Source: an uncultured Thermomicrobiales bacterium (GTDB lineage Bacteria; Chloroflexota; Chloroflexia; Thermomicrobiales; UBA6265). Taken from it: a stretch of 6,499 nucleotides of DNA. A program made the position numbers and the translations under genes. How positions within the stretch are numbered: position 1 is the first letter of the stretch; each line of letters starts with the position of its first letter. A model generated the notes under the pieces. That model searched no databases, was not told the DNA's origin, and saw only the letters and a program-made list of their open reading frames with translations. The DNA lies in assembly GCA_902806395.1 (NCBI GenBank), contig CADCWH010000284.1, positions 1 to 6,499 on the forward strand, written 5' to 3'. Below, in pieces: positions 1-6,499 of the stretch.

Positions 1-1
1 C

Positions 2-586
2 GCCTTCATCCTGGTCGCGAATCACCTCCACAACATCGACCCGATCGTCGTCGCGGTCTCGTGCCCTCGGCCGGTCCACTTCATGGCCAAGCGCGAACTC
101 TTCGCGATTCCCGTGGTCGGGCGGGTGATCCGAGCGGTGGGCGCGTTCCCCGTGGATCGAGGCAAGATGGACCGCTCGGCGCTGCGACGGGCCGAGGCGA
201 TCCTGGCCCAGGGAGTTGGCCTGGGGATGTTCCCGGAAGGAACGCGGAGCCGGACCGGTGCCCTGGCGCCGGCGATGCCGGGCGCGGGGATGCTCGCGTT
301 GCGCTCAGACGTGCCGATCGTGCCGGTGGCTGTCACGGGGTCCGACACGCTGCTGCTCAATGGGCGTGGCCGCGGATGATGGCACCGTGGGGTACGAGTC
401 CAGATCGGCCAGCCGTTCCGGCTGGTGCCGCCCGCCGACGGGTCGCGCCTCGGTGCCGCCGAAGCGAGCGAGCAAATGCTCCGGAAGGTCGCCGAGCTGC
501 TACCGCCGCGCTACCGCGGCGTCTATGCGGGCCCTACCCAAGCCGAGAATGCGCCCCAACACCACGGAGATGTGTCGACCGCCTGA
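2..586 (+). pseudogene. plsC: PlsC-like 1-acylglycerol-3-phosphate acyltransferase, 5' truncated by window, interrupted by in-frame TGA
   Basis: Members of this family transfer a second acyl chain to lysophosphatidate to give phosphatidate, at the inner face of the membrane. The fragment opens inside the domain and shows all four acyltransferase blocks: NHLHNID (H-x4-D catalytic pair, bases 20-40), GAFPVDRG, MFPEGTRS (227-250) and VPIVPVAVTG (311-340). After 125 codons the frame meets TGA at 377-379. The same frame then continues for 68 codons with typical PlsC tail sequence (VRVQIGQPFRLVPP, from 392) to a TGA at 584-586, so there is no frameshift. The break could be a nonsense mutation (TGG, CGA or GGA to TGA), a sequence error, or readthrough. 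If it is real and not read through, the last strand of the domain is lost while the catalytic blocks remain. The 5' end, including any membrane helix, lies outside the window. The family call is firm; broken versus working is open. Confidence 0.82.
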
Positions 587-598
587 CCCGCGTCAGGC
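581..598. terminator. Palindrome spanning both stop codons of convergent plsC and obgE; possible bidirectional terminator
   Basis: GCCTGAC (581-587) and GTCAGGC (592-598) are perfect complements, giving a 7-bp stem with a CCGC loop that reads the same way from both strands. The plsC stop TGA (584-586) lies in one arm and the obgE stop (TCA on plus, 593-595) in the other. The two genes end only six bases apart, so the hairpin sits where a shared terminator would be expected. No T-rich tail follows on either strand, so it is not a classical intrinsic terminator. It may instead protect 3' ends, or it may be partly coincidental. Confidence 0.45.
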
Positions 599-2035
599 CT
601 CGTCTTCGAGCCAGACGTCCTCGACGGAGACCGGGACACGGTCGGCGTCCTCGTCGAGGTCGGCCGGGACTTCGCGGTCTTGCATGCGCTGCCGGCGGGT
701 CTTTCGCACCGAGTAGCTGATAGGTTCGTCCTGCTCGCCCCAGACCATCTCGTGCTCGGCAACCGTGACGAGGTCGCCGTCCTCGACGCCTAGGCGCTCG
801 AGTTCGGCGCTGATCCCGCTGGTCTCCAGGACGTGGTTGAATCGGGCCACCGACTCGTCGTTGGCGAAGTCAGTCATCCTGGTGAAGCGCTCGATGCCGA
901 TCCCGGTGACGACGTAGGTCCCGTCGCCCCCGCTCGTGACATCCCAGGCCCGTTCGTCGACGTTGCCGATGGTGTAGCGTCTCCGCTCCTGCGGCGTCAC
1001 CACCGGAGCCTTGGCGGCACGTTCAGCGGCCTCCCGCAGCGCGGCGGCCGCGGCTAGCAGCAATTCGGGAACTCCTTCGCCGGTCGCGGCGGAGATCTCG
1101 AAGACCGGAAAGCCGCGTGGGGCCAACCCTTCGCGCAGGGCGGGCAGGTTATCCCGGGCCTCGACCAGGTCGACCTTGTTCAGCGCGACCAGCATCGGGC
1201 GTTCGAGGAAGGCCGGATCGAAGAGCTCGAGTTCCGCATTGATGCTGGCGAAATCCTCGAGCGGGTCTCGTCCCTCCAGGCCTCCGGCCGCGTCCAAGAC
1301 GTGAACGAGCACCTTCGTACGGTGGACGTGCCGAAGGAAGTCGTGGCCGAGGCCCGAGCCGGAGGCGGCCCCCTCGATCAGGCCGGGAATGTCTGCCATC
1401 ACGAACGACTGGCCGTCGCGGCCGCCGACGGTCGCGACGCCCAAGTTGGGTTCCAGCGTGGTGAACGGGTAATCCGCGATCTTTGGCCGGGCGGCGGTGG
1501 CCGCGGCGAGCAGGGTCGATTTACCTGCGTTGGGCAGACCGACCAGGCCGACGTCGGCAATCATCCGCAGTTCGAGCCAGATCCAGGTCTCCTCGCCCGG
1601 CTCGCCCAGTTCCGCAACGCGCGGTGCCTGGTGGGTTGACGACTTGAAGTGGGTATTGCCCAGCCCTCCCCGACCACCCTTGGCGACCACGACCTCCTCA
1701 CCTGGTTCGACCAGGTCGGCGAGGATCTCCTCGTCGCGCTCGTCCCAGACCACGGTGCCGGGCGGCACGTCGATCACCCGAGACGCGCCGGCCTTGCCAT
1801 GGCGACGTCGACCACCGCCGGGCTGCCCGTTCTCGGCCTTGAAGTGGACCTCGTAGCGGAACGCGAGCAGGTTGTTGATGTTGTCTTTGACGCGCAGGAC
1901 GATGTCGCCCCCCCGTCCGCCGTCGCCACCGTCGGGACCACCCCGGGGCACGTACTTCTCACGGCGGAACGAGGAGGACCCACGTCCGCCGTCACCGGCT
2001 TTGATGGAGATCTTGGCACGATCGACGAGGGCCAT
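593..2035 (-). CDS. obgE: GTPase ObgE/CgtA, full length (480 aa)
   Basis: ObgE is an essential GTPase that binds the 50S subunit and links ribosome assembly to growth state. Order of parts (residues from the chosen start): glycine-rich Obg fold, about 3-158; G domain with G1 GLPNAGKST (166-174), switch motif PFTTLEPN (190-197), G3 DIPG (215-218), G4 NKVD (286-289) and G5 SAATG (315-319); OCT domain, about 354-433, with GIGIERFTRMTDF and a final GDLVTVAEHEMVW block; then a charged tail of about 47 residues ending acidic. The start is ATG at 2035 because MALVDRAKISIKAGDGG matches the usual N-terminus. The frame stays open to a TTG at 2083, but those 16 residues look non-homologous. No strong Shine-Dalgarno precedes the ATG. 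The usual neighbours rplU and rpmA are absent; rpoD lies 209 bases upstream on the same strand. Confidence 0.97.
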   Translation of the reverse strand: MALVDRAKISIKAGDGGRGSSSFRREKYVPRGGPDGGDGGRGGDIVLRVKDNINNLLAFRYEVHFKAENGQPGGGRRRHGKAGASRVIDVPPGTVVWDERDEEILADLVEPGEEVVVAKGGRGGLGNTHFKSSTHQAPRVAELGEPGEETWIWLELRMIADVGLVGLPNAGKSTLLAAATAARPKIADYPFTTLEPNLGVATVGGRDGQSFVMADIPGLIEGAASGSGLGHDFLRHVHRTKVLVHVLDAAGGLEGRDPLEDFASINAELELFDPAFLERPMLVALNKVDLVEARDNLPALREGLAPRGFPVFEISAATGEGVPELLLAAAAALREAAERAAKAPVVTPQERRRYTIGNVDERAWDVTSGGDGTYVVTGIGIERFTRMTDFANDESVARFNHVLETSGISAELERLGVEDGDLVTVAEHEMVWGEQDEPISYSVRKTRRQRMQDREVPADLDEDADRVPVSVEDVWLEDEA

Positions 2036-2093
2036 GGGGCGAACTATCCATCTCACTCTGGGACAAAGGGAAACGCGGTCCAAGTACGGCGCA

Positions 2094-2108
2094 CCCGGTT
2101 GGACCGGG
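2094..2108 (-). repeat. Small hairpin in obgE upstream region
   Basis: CCCGGT (2094-2099) and ACCGGG (2103-2108) are perfect complements around a three-base loop. The hairpin lies about 60 bases upstream of the obgE ATG, between it and a weak -10-like box, so it would be in the 5' leader if that promoter is used. No known riboswitch or protein-binding motif is recognised. A 6-bp GC-rich hairpin is not rare in DNA of this composition. Confidence 0.3.
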
Positions 2109-2115
2109 GACGCTA

Positions 2116-2121
2116 AGCATA
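2116..2121 (-). promoter_or_regulatory. Weak -10-like box (TATGCT) upstream of obgE
   Basis: Read on the minus strand the sequence is TATGCT, matching TATAAT at four positions including the key A2 and T6. It lies about 80 bases ahead of the obgE ATG in a gap large enough for a separate promoter. I find no convincing -35 element at 16-18 bases, so this is only a candidate. Confidence 0.2.
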
Positions 2122-2179
2122 CCTGGTCCGGGGGCTGATCCGTCCGACGGTGTTGTTTGCCTGCGACGGGCTCCCCCCG

Positions 2180-2203
2180 GTCGGTTCAGGCATGAAGACC
2201 GAC
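2180..2203 (-). terminator. Bulged hairpin downstream of rpoD, possible 3' end structure
   Basis: GTCGG (2180-2184) and TTCA (2185-2188, counting one T of the TT run as unpaired-equivalent) face TGAA (2193-2196) and CCGAC (2199-2203). This gives about nine base pairs with a two-base bulge and a GGCA loop. It lies about 40 bases past the rpoD stop and before the obgE candidate promoter. In the rpoD transcript it is followed by a G run rather than U residues, so intrinsic termination is doubtful. Rho-dependent termination, 3' end stabilisation or chance are alternatives. Confidence 0.25.
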
Positions 2204-2230
2204 GACGGCACGCCAAATACGCCACTCATG

Positions 2231-2243
2231 CGGCGGGCCGCCG
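2231..2243 (-). repeat. GC palindrome immediately after the rpoD stop codon
   Basis: CGGCGG and CCGCCG flank a single central G. As RNA this folds into a 5-bp stem with a three-base loop. It begins two bases beyond the rpoD stop codon. There is no T tract behind it, so its role, if any, is unknown. Confidence 0.25.
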
Positions 2244-2244
2244 A

Positions 2245-3960
<1,716 letters not shown>

Positions 3961-3968
3961 AGGTCCAG

Positions 3969-3973
3969 CTCCC
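3969..3973 (-). promoter_or_regulatory. Ribosome binding site supporting the TTG start of rpoD
   Basis: The minus strand reads GGGAG eight bases before the TTG at 3960. This is the main sequence support for the long form of the sigma factor. The competing internal ATG at 3774 has GAGGAG at 3784-3789, but those bases also encode the Asp-Glu-Glu run of the long form, so its presence may be incidental. Confidence 0.45.
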
Positions 3974-4011
3974 GGTGAGTTCGCGAGAGGGGAGAAGCGA
4001 AGGGACCCGAC

Positions 4012-4024
4012 CCCGGCGACCGGG
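4012..4024. repeat. Small hairpin in lysA-rpoD gap
   Basis: CCCGG and CCGGG flank a CGA loop, making a 5-bp stem about 50 bases ahead of the rpoD TTG start. It is probably in the rpoD leader if the promoter lies further upstream. It is short and GC-only, so chance is a fair explanation. Confidence 0.2.
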
Positions 4025-4035
4025 ATGATGAATCA

Positions 4036-4055
4036 CGGCTCCCGAACGGGTGCCG
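4036..4055. repeat. 20-base imperfect palindrome in lysA-rpoD gap
   Basis: The arms are CGGC-T-CCCG and CGGG-T-GCCG around a central AA. Eight pairs form with one T-T mismatch. It sits about 75 bases upstream of the rpoD TTG start and 100 bases downstream of the lysA stop. It could be an operator or a leader hairpin for rpoD, or a 3' structure for lysA. No T tract follows on the minus strand. The rest of this 195-base gap shows no gene and no convincing -35/-10 pair. Confidence 0.35.
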
Positions 4056-4155
4056 AAATCCATGCCGTAGGTCCAACCAGTTCCTTGGAACGCTACTACG
4101 TACGGATGGTGGGTGCAAGCATGGCCCGCATCTCCCGGGTCGGAACGACGATCCC

Positions 4156-5466
4156 TCAGTCGGCGACGTCCAGCCCGACCAGGTCATCGTAGGTCTCACG
4201 GCGACGGATCAACTTGGCCGTCCCGTCGTCGACTAGGACGACCGCCGGGCGAGTGGCAAGGTTGTAATTGCTGGACATCGCCAGAGAGTAGGCCCCGGCG
4301 GCGGCAAAGGCGATCAGGTCTCCGGTCTCGATCGATGGCACCAACGCCCGCTCGACCAAGATGTCACCCGATTCGCAGAATTTGCCGACCACTGTCTGCT
4401 CGACCGGCTCACCGTCGAACGGCCGGTCGATCACGCTCACCTCGTACCGGGCACCGTACAGGGTCGGGCGGATGTTGTCGGCCATGCCACCATCAACCGA
4501 GACGTATCGCGCTACCCCGGGGATGAGCTTGGTCGGCCCGACGCGATAGAGCGCGATTCCCGCTGGCCCGACGATCGCCCGACCCGGCTCGATCACCAAC
4601 TCGGGTAACTCCAGGCCGTGCCGGTCGCAGGCGGACCGGACGGCGCCGGCGATCGCGCCGACCCAGGCTTCGATGTCGAGGCCCGGATCGCCGGCGAGGT
4701 AGGGGATACCGAAACCTCCACCGGGGGAGAGGATGTCCAACGGGTGGGCAAGACGATGGCGGTCCCGCATCTCGGCGGCGAAACTGACCAGCGCATCGAC
4801 TCCCGCCGCCAAGGCCGCCATGTCGAAGAGCTGGGAACCGAGGTGCGCGTGGTAGCCCGCCAACTCGATGCCCGGCTCCTGATCGGCGAACTCCACCGCC
4901 CGGGCAGCATCTCCGGTGGCGATCGGCAAACCGAACTTGGACCGCAACACGCCCGTCTTGATCTTCTCGTGCGTGTGGACGTCGATGCCGGGGTTGATCC
5001 GGAGGAGGACCCGCTGAGACACCCCTCGTGACCGCGTGAGTCGGGCCAGGGTCGCGAGTTCGGTCAGGTTATCGACGATGATCAAACCGACGCCAGCATC
5101 GAGGGCTTCCGCCAGTTCGGCGTCGGTCTTGGCGTTGCCGTGAAAACTGACCAGGCTTGCCGGCATTCCCGCCCGCAGGCCAGCGAAGAGTTCACCGCCC
5201 GAGGAGACGTCAAGGCCCAGTCCAGCGTCTCGCAGGAGACGGACGATCGCGGTCGAGAAGAACGCCTTGGCGGCATAGACGGCCCGGCTACGCGGGTAGG
5301 CGGCGGCGAGGGCGGCGACGAAGCGAGAAGCGGTGGTCTTGAGCGTGGCGGCGTCATATACGTAGAGCGGCGTGCCAAAATCGGCGGCCATCGCGGGGAG
5401 CGGCACGCCGCCGAGGGAGACGATCCCGTTCCGGTCACGCACGAAGGTATCCGGCCACGGTCTCAC
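4156..5466 (-). CDS. lysA: Diaminopimelate decarboxylase LysA (436 aa)
   Basis: LysA decarboxylates meso-diaminopimelate to L-lysine, the last step of the pathway, in the cytoplasm with pyridoxal phosphate. It is a fold-type III enzyme: an alanine-racemase-like barrel followed by a C-terminal beta domain. Visible landmarks are YAAKAFF with Schiff-base Lys67; DVSSGGEL (86-93); FHGNAK (108-113); YHAHLGSQ (205-212); SPGGGFG (247-253, phosphate binding); EPGR (293-296); CESGD (364-368) with the Cys expected from the partner subunit; and GAYS (391-394) with the cofactor-contacting Tyr. Length is normal for the family and no key residue is missing. The start is GTG at 5466, with GAGAGG ten bases upstream; MRPWPDTFVRDRNG leads straight into the GTPLYVYD block. 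An ATG at 5476 is in another frame. It shares a divergent upstream region with the ABC-F gene. No lysine riboswitch is recognised in its leader. Confidence 0.96.
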   Translation of the reverse strand: MRPWPDTFVRDRNGIVSLGGVPLPAMAADFGTPLYVYDAATLKTTASRFVAALAAAYPRSRAVYAAKAFFSTAIVRLLRDAGLGLDVSSGGELFAGLRAGMPASLVSFHGNAKTDAELAEALDAGVGLIIVDNLTELATLARLTRSRGVSQRVLLRINPGIDVHTHEKIKTGVLRSKFGLPIATGDAARAVEFADQEPGIELAGYHAHLGSQLFDMAALAAGVDALVSFAAEMRDRHRLAHPLDILSPGGGFGIPYLAGDPGLDIEAWVGAIAGAVRSACDRHGLELPELVIEPGRAIVGPAGIALYRVGPTKLIPGVARYVSVDGGMADNIRPTLYGARYEVSVIDRPFDGEPVEQTVVGKFCESGDILVERALVPSIETGDLIAFAAAGAYSLAMSSNYNLATRPAVVLVDDGTAKLIRRRETYDDLVGLDVAD

Positions 5467-5476
5467 GGTCGATCAT

Positions 5477-5482
5477 CCTCTC
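5477..5482 (-). promoter_or_regulatory. Ribosome binding site deciding the GTG start of lysA
   Basis: The minus strand reads GAGAGG ten bases before the GTG at 5466. The ATG just downstream of this site is out of frame with LysA, so the GTG is the only nearby start that joins the conserved N-terminal sequence. Confidence 0.5.
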
Positions 5483-5520
5483 ACTGCGCTGGTCACCGGG
5501 GGGCCTTGTTGCCGGTCCGC

Positions 5521-5547
5521 CGATTCCCGACGACCCCCCGGGAATCG
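5521..5547. repeat. Perfect 9-bp inverted repeat in the lysA/ABC-F divergent region
   Basis: CGATTCCCG (5521-5529) and CGGGAATCG (5539-5547) are exact complements separated by nine bases. A 9-bp perfect match at this spacing, in a divergent promoter region and just upstream of a -10 box, is what an operator for a dimeric regulator looks like. It could equally form a hairpin in the lysA leader RNA. I do not recognise it as a named operator such as CIRCE. Confidence 0.55.
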
Positions 5548-5554
5548 TTCCCGG
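5538..5554. repeat. Second inverted repeat overlapping the first
   Basis: CCGGGAA (5538-5544) and TTCCCGG (5548-5554) are exact complements around a TCG loop. The left arm is shared with the 9-bp repeat at 5521-5547, so the two pairings exclude each other. The core TTCCCG thus occurs twice directly (5524, 5548) and once inverted (5539). Confidence 0.5.
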
Positions 5555-5563
5555 CGGCGACGC

Positions 5564-5572
5564 TGGTATACT
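5564..5572 (+). promoter_or_regulatory. Extended -10 promoter element (TGG-TATACT) toward the ABC-F gene
   Basis: TATACT at 5567-5572 matches TATAAT at five of six positions and is preceded by TGG, the extended -10 form. It is the best promoter-like site in the window on the plus strand. No good -35 is seen 16-18 bases upstream; that space holds the inverted repeats. A start near 5579 would place the mini-ORF ATG almost at the 5' end of the RNA. The overlapping minus-strand TAGTAT (5573-5568) could serve lysA, with weaker support. Confidence 0.45.
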
Positions 5573-5586
5573 ACAGGGGTCCCGCG

Positions 5587-5709
5587 ATGCCGCTGGCGCT
5601 CGCCTGGCTGGTGCTCCAGGCCCGGGCGATCGGGCCGGTGTCCGCCCCAACTCCCGTCCCCCTCCACCTCCTCACAGAGACCACGCGTGGGCCACCGTGC
5701 CCCCGGTAA
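5587..5709 (+). CDS. Possible 40-residue leader peptide upstream of the ABC-F gene
   Basis: The frame runs from ATG at 5587 to TAA at 5707-5709. AGGGG (5575-5579) lies seven bases before the ATG, an ideal spacing. The predicted peptide has a hydrophobic start (MPLALAWLVLQARAIG) and a Pro/Thr-rich remainder; I recognise no family. Its stop codon lies inside the GGTAAGG (5705-5711) that is the best ribosome binding site for the ABC-F start at 5724, which would allow translational coupling or leader-type control. The frame also holds a 6-bp hairpin (5619-5636) and a 10-base palindrome (5681-5690). Against it: open frames are common in GC-rich DNA, and if transcription starts from the -10 box at 5567 the AGGGG would be mostly untranscribed. 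Confidence 0.3.
   Translation: MPLALAWLVLQARAIGPVSAPTPVPLHLLTETTRGPPCPR
5619..5636 (+). repeat. Hairpin inside the ABC-F leader region
   Basis: GGCCCG (5619-5624) and CGGGCC (5631-5636) pair perfectly around a six-base loop. It would form early in the leader RNA of the ABC-F gene, inside the candidate leader frame. There is no T tract, so it is not an evident attenuator by itself. Confidence 0.3.
5681..5690. repeat. 10-base palindrome CCACGCGTGG before the ABC-F gene
   Basis: The site is a perfect self-complementary decamer about 34 bases ahead of the ABC-F ATG. Its right half, GTGG, is followed at once by GCCAC, giving an alternative short pairing. It could be a protein binding site or an RNA fold that affects the nearby ribosome binding site; chance is also possible. 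Confidence 0.25.
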
Positions 5710-5723
5710 GGTTCGTCCCCGAG

Positions 5724-6499
5724 ATGGCAGCCTCGATCATCCTCACCGTCTCCGACCTCGCCAAGACCTTCGGCGCCACTCCCATCTTTTCCGGGGTCGG
5801 GTTCCAAGTCGCCGAGCGGGAACACGTCGCCCTCGTCGGTGTGAATGGTGCGGGCAAGTCCACGGTCCTCCAGATCATCGCCGGGGCCGAGACCGCCGAC
5901 GGCGGCACCATCACCAAGATGACCGGCTCCCGGGTCACCTACCTGCCCCAGGAGGCCCGCTTCGACAGCGACCGTGGACTCCGGGAGGAGACGCGGTCGG
6001 CGTTCGACGAGGTGATCGCGGCCGGGGAGCGGATGCGGGAGATCGAGGCCGAGATGGCGGACGCCGATGAGGCCGCCCTCGACGCCCTGATGACGGAGTA
6101 CGACCGGCTCCAGTCCCGGTTCGAGACCGCGGGCGGCTACGACATCGAGCATCGCACCGACGAGGTACTGCACGGCCTAGGGTTCACGGAGGACCAATAC
6201 AACGAGCCGGTCAATCGCCTGAGCGGCGGCCAGAAGACGCGAGTCGCCCTCGCCAAGGCCCTGTTGGCCGACCCTGACCTGCTGCTCCTCGACGAGCCCA
6301 CGAATCACCTCGACCTGGAGATGCTGGAGTGGCTGGAGACATTCCTCCGCGGCTGGCACGGCGCCTGCCTGATCGTCTCCCATGACCGGTACTTCCTGGA
6401 CCGGGTGACGACCCGTACCCTCGACCTCGCCTTCGGACGCCTCGAGGACTATCCCGCCCCCTATGCCCGCTACCTCGACCTGCGAGAGGAGCGAATGGA
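5724..6499 (+). CDS. ABC-F family ATPase, first ABC domain, 3' truncated by window
   Basis: ABC-F proteins are soluble twin-ABC ATPases without membrane segments that act on the ribosome; some give antibiotic resistance, others are housekeeping. The 258 visible residues hold one full ABC domain: Walker A GVNGAGKST (39-47), Q-loop Gln76 in YLPQE, a charged arm-like stretch at about 87-135, GGYDIEHRTDEVLHGLGF, signature LSGGQ (166-170), Walker B with DEPTNHLD (190-197, the ABC-F hallmark) and the SHDRYFLD switch (219-226). The sequence then enters the start of the inter-domain linker and is cut by the window end. The pattern resembles the YdiF/Uup group more than EttA, but without the linker and second domain the subgroup is unsure. 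The start is ATG at 5724, with GGTAAGG 12 bases upstream, rather long. An in-frame GTG at 5697 is possible but has no good binding site. Nothing seen is missing or broken. Confidence 0.93.
   Translation, partial: MAASIILTVSDLAKTFGATPIFSGVGFQVAEREHVALVGVNGAGKSTVLQIIAGAETADGGTITKMTGSRVTYLPQEARFDSDRGLREETRSAFDEVIAAGERMREIEAEMADADEAALDALMTEYDRLQSRFETAGGYDIEHRTDEVLHGLGFTEDQYNEPVNRLSGGQKTRVALAKALLADPDLLLLDEPTNHLDLEMLEWLETFLRGWHGACLIVSHDRYFLDRVTTRTLDLAFGRLEDYPAPYARYLDLREERM

Noticed and set aside
377..379. TGA as selenocysteine or as a reassigned Trp codon
   Set aside because: PlsC enzymes are not selenoproteins and the site is not catalytic. The other genes in the window stop at TGA, and Trp is encoded by TGG.
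61..720. 219-codon plus-strand open frame crossing the plsC end and the obgE end
   Set aside because: It is out of frame with PlsC, Arg/Gly/Pro-rich, and runs antisense into the certain obgE coding region. It is a GC-driven shadow.
2036..2083. N-terminal extension of ObgE to a TTG at 2083
   Set aside because: The Obg family begins almost exactly at MALVDRAKI, and the extra 16 residues show no family resemblance.
4081..4090. TTCC-TT-GGAA short inverted repeat in the lysA-rpoD gap
   Set aside because: Four-base arms are expected by chance and nothing nearby supports a role.
5467..5580. Lysine riboswitch or T-box in the lysA leader
   Set aside because: The leader is too short for a lysine riboswitch. 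I see neither its conserved core nor a T-box sequence, only the inverted repeats listed.
5140..5709. 189-codon plus-strand frame antisense to the lysA 5' half
   Set aside because: Most of it is a shadow of lysA. Only its last 41 codons, from the ATG at 5587, have their own ribosome binding site, so only that part is listed.
5372..6070. 232-codon plus-strand frame overlapping the ABC-F start
   Set aside because: It is Arg/Pro/Gly-rich and out of frame with a clear ABC ATPase over the same bases.

Overview
The window is GC-rich bacterial DNA, roughly two-thirds G+C by eye, with strongly G/C-ending codons. It carries core housekeeping genes only; I see no mobile element, CRISPR array, rRNA or tRNA. 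The style of the genes (ObgE with an OCT domain, a SigA/RpoD-type primary sigma factor, a GTG-started LysA, a YdiF/Uup-like ABC-F protein) would fit a Chloroflexota-type genome of the Thermomicrobia/Sphaerobacter kind. That is an impression without a database search and should be treated as weak.

Layout, left to right. (1) Positions 2-586, plus strand: the 3' part of a plsC-like acyltransferase whose reading frame is interrupted by one in-frame TGA at 377-379. (2) A 7-bp palindrome at 581-598 carries the terminal stop of plsC in one arm and the obgE stop in the other. (3) Minus strand, transcribed right to left: lysA (4156-5466), rpoD (2245-3960) and obgE (593-2035). They are separated by gaps of 195 and 209 bases that contain hairpins but no genes. 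(4) A 257-base divergent region (5467-5723) between lysA and the next gene. It holds an array of inverted repeats, a good extended -10 box, and a 40-codon mini-ORF with its own ribosome binding site. (5) Positions 5724-6499, plus strand: the N-terminal ABC domain of an ABC-F ATPase, cut by the window edge.

Functionally the genes serve separate core processes: phospholipid synthesis (PlsC), ribosome assembly and growth control (ObgE), transcription initiation (RpoD), lysine synthesis (LysA) and ribosome-associated ATPase activity (ABC-F). The gaps between the minus-strand genes are long enough for separate promoters, so a single operon is possible but not shown. No stretch of 300 bases lacks a gene.

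No clearly new multi-gene system is visible. The points most worth a second look are the broken plsC frame, the mini-ORF and inverted repeats in front of the ABC-F gene, the two competing starts of rpoD with its insert between regions 1.2 and 2, and the shared stop-codon palindrome.
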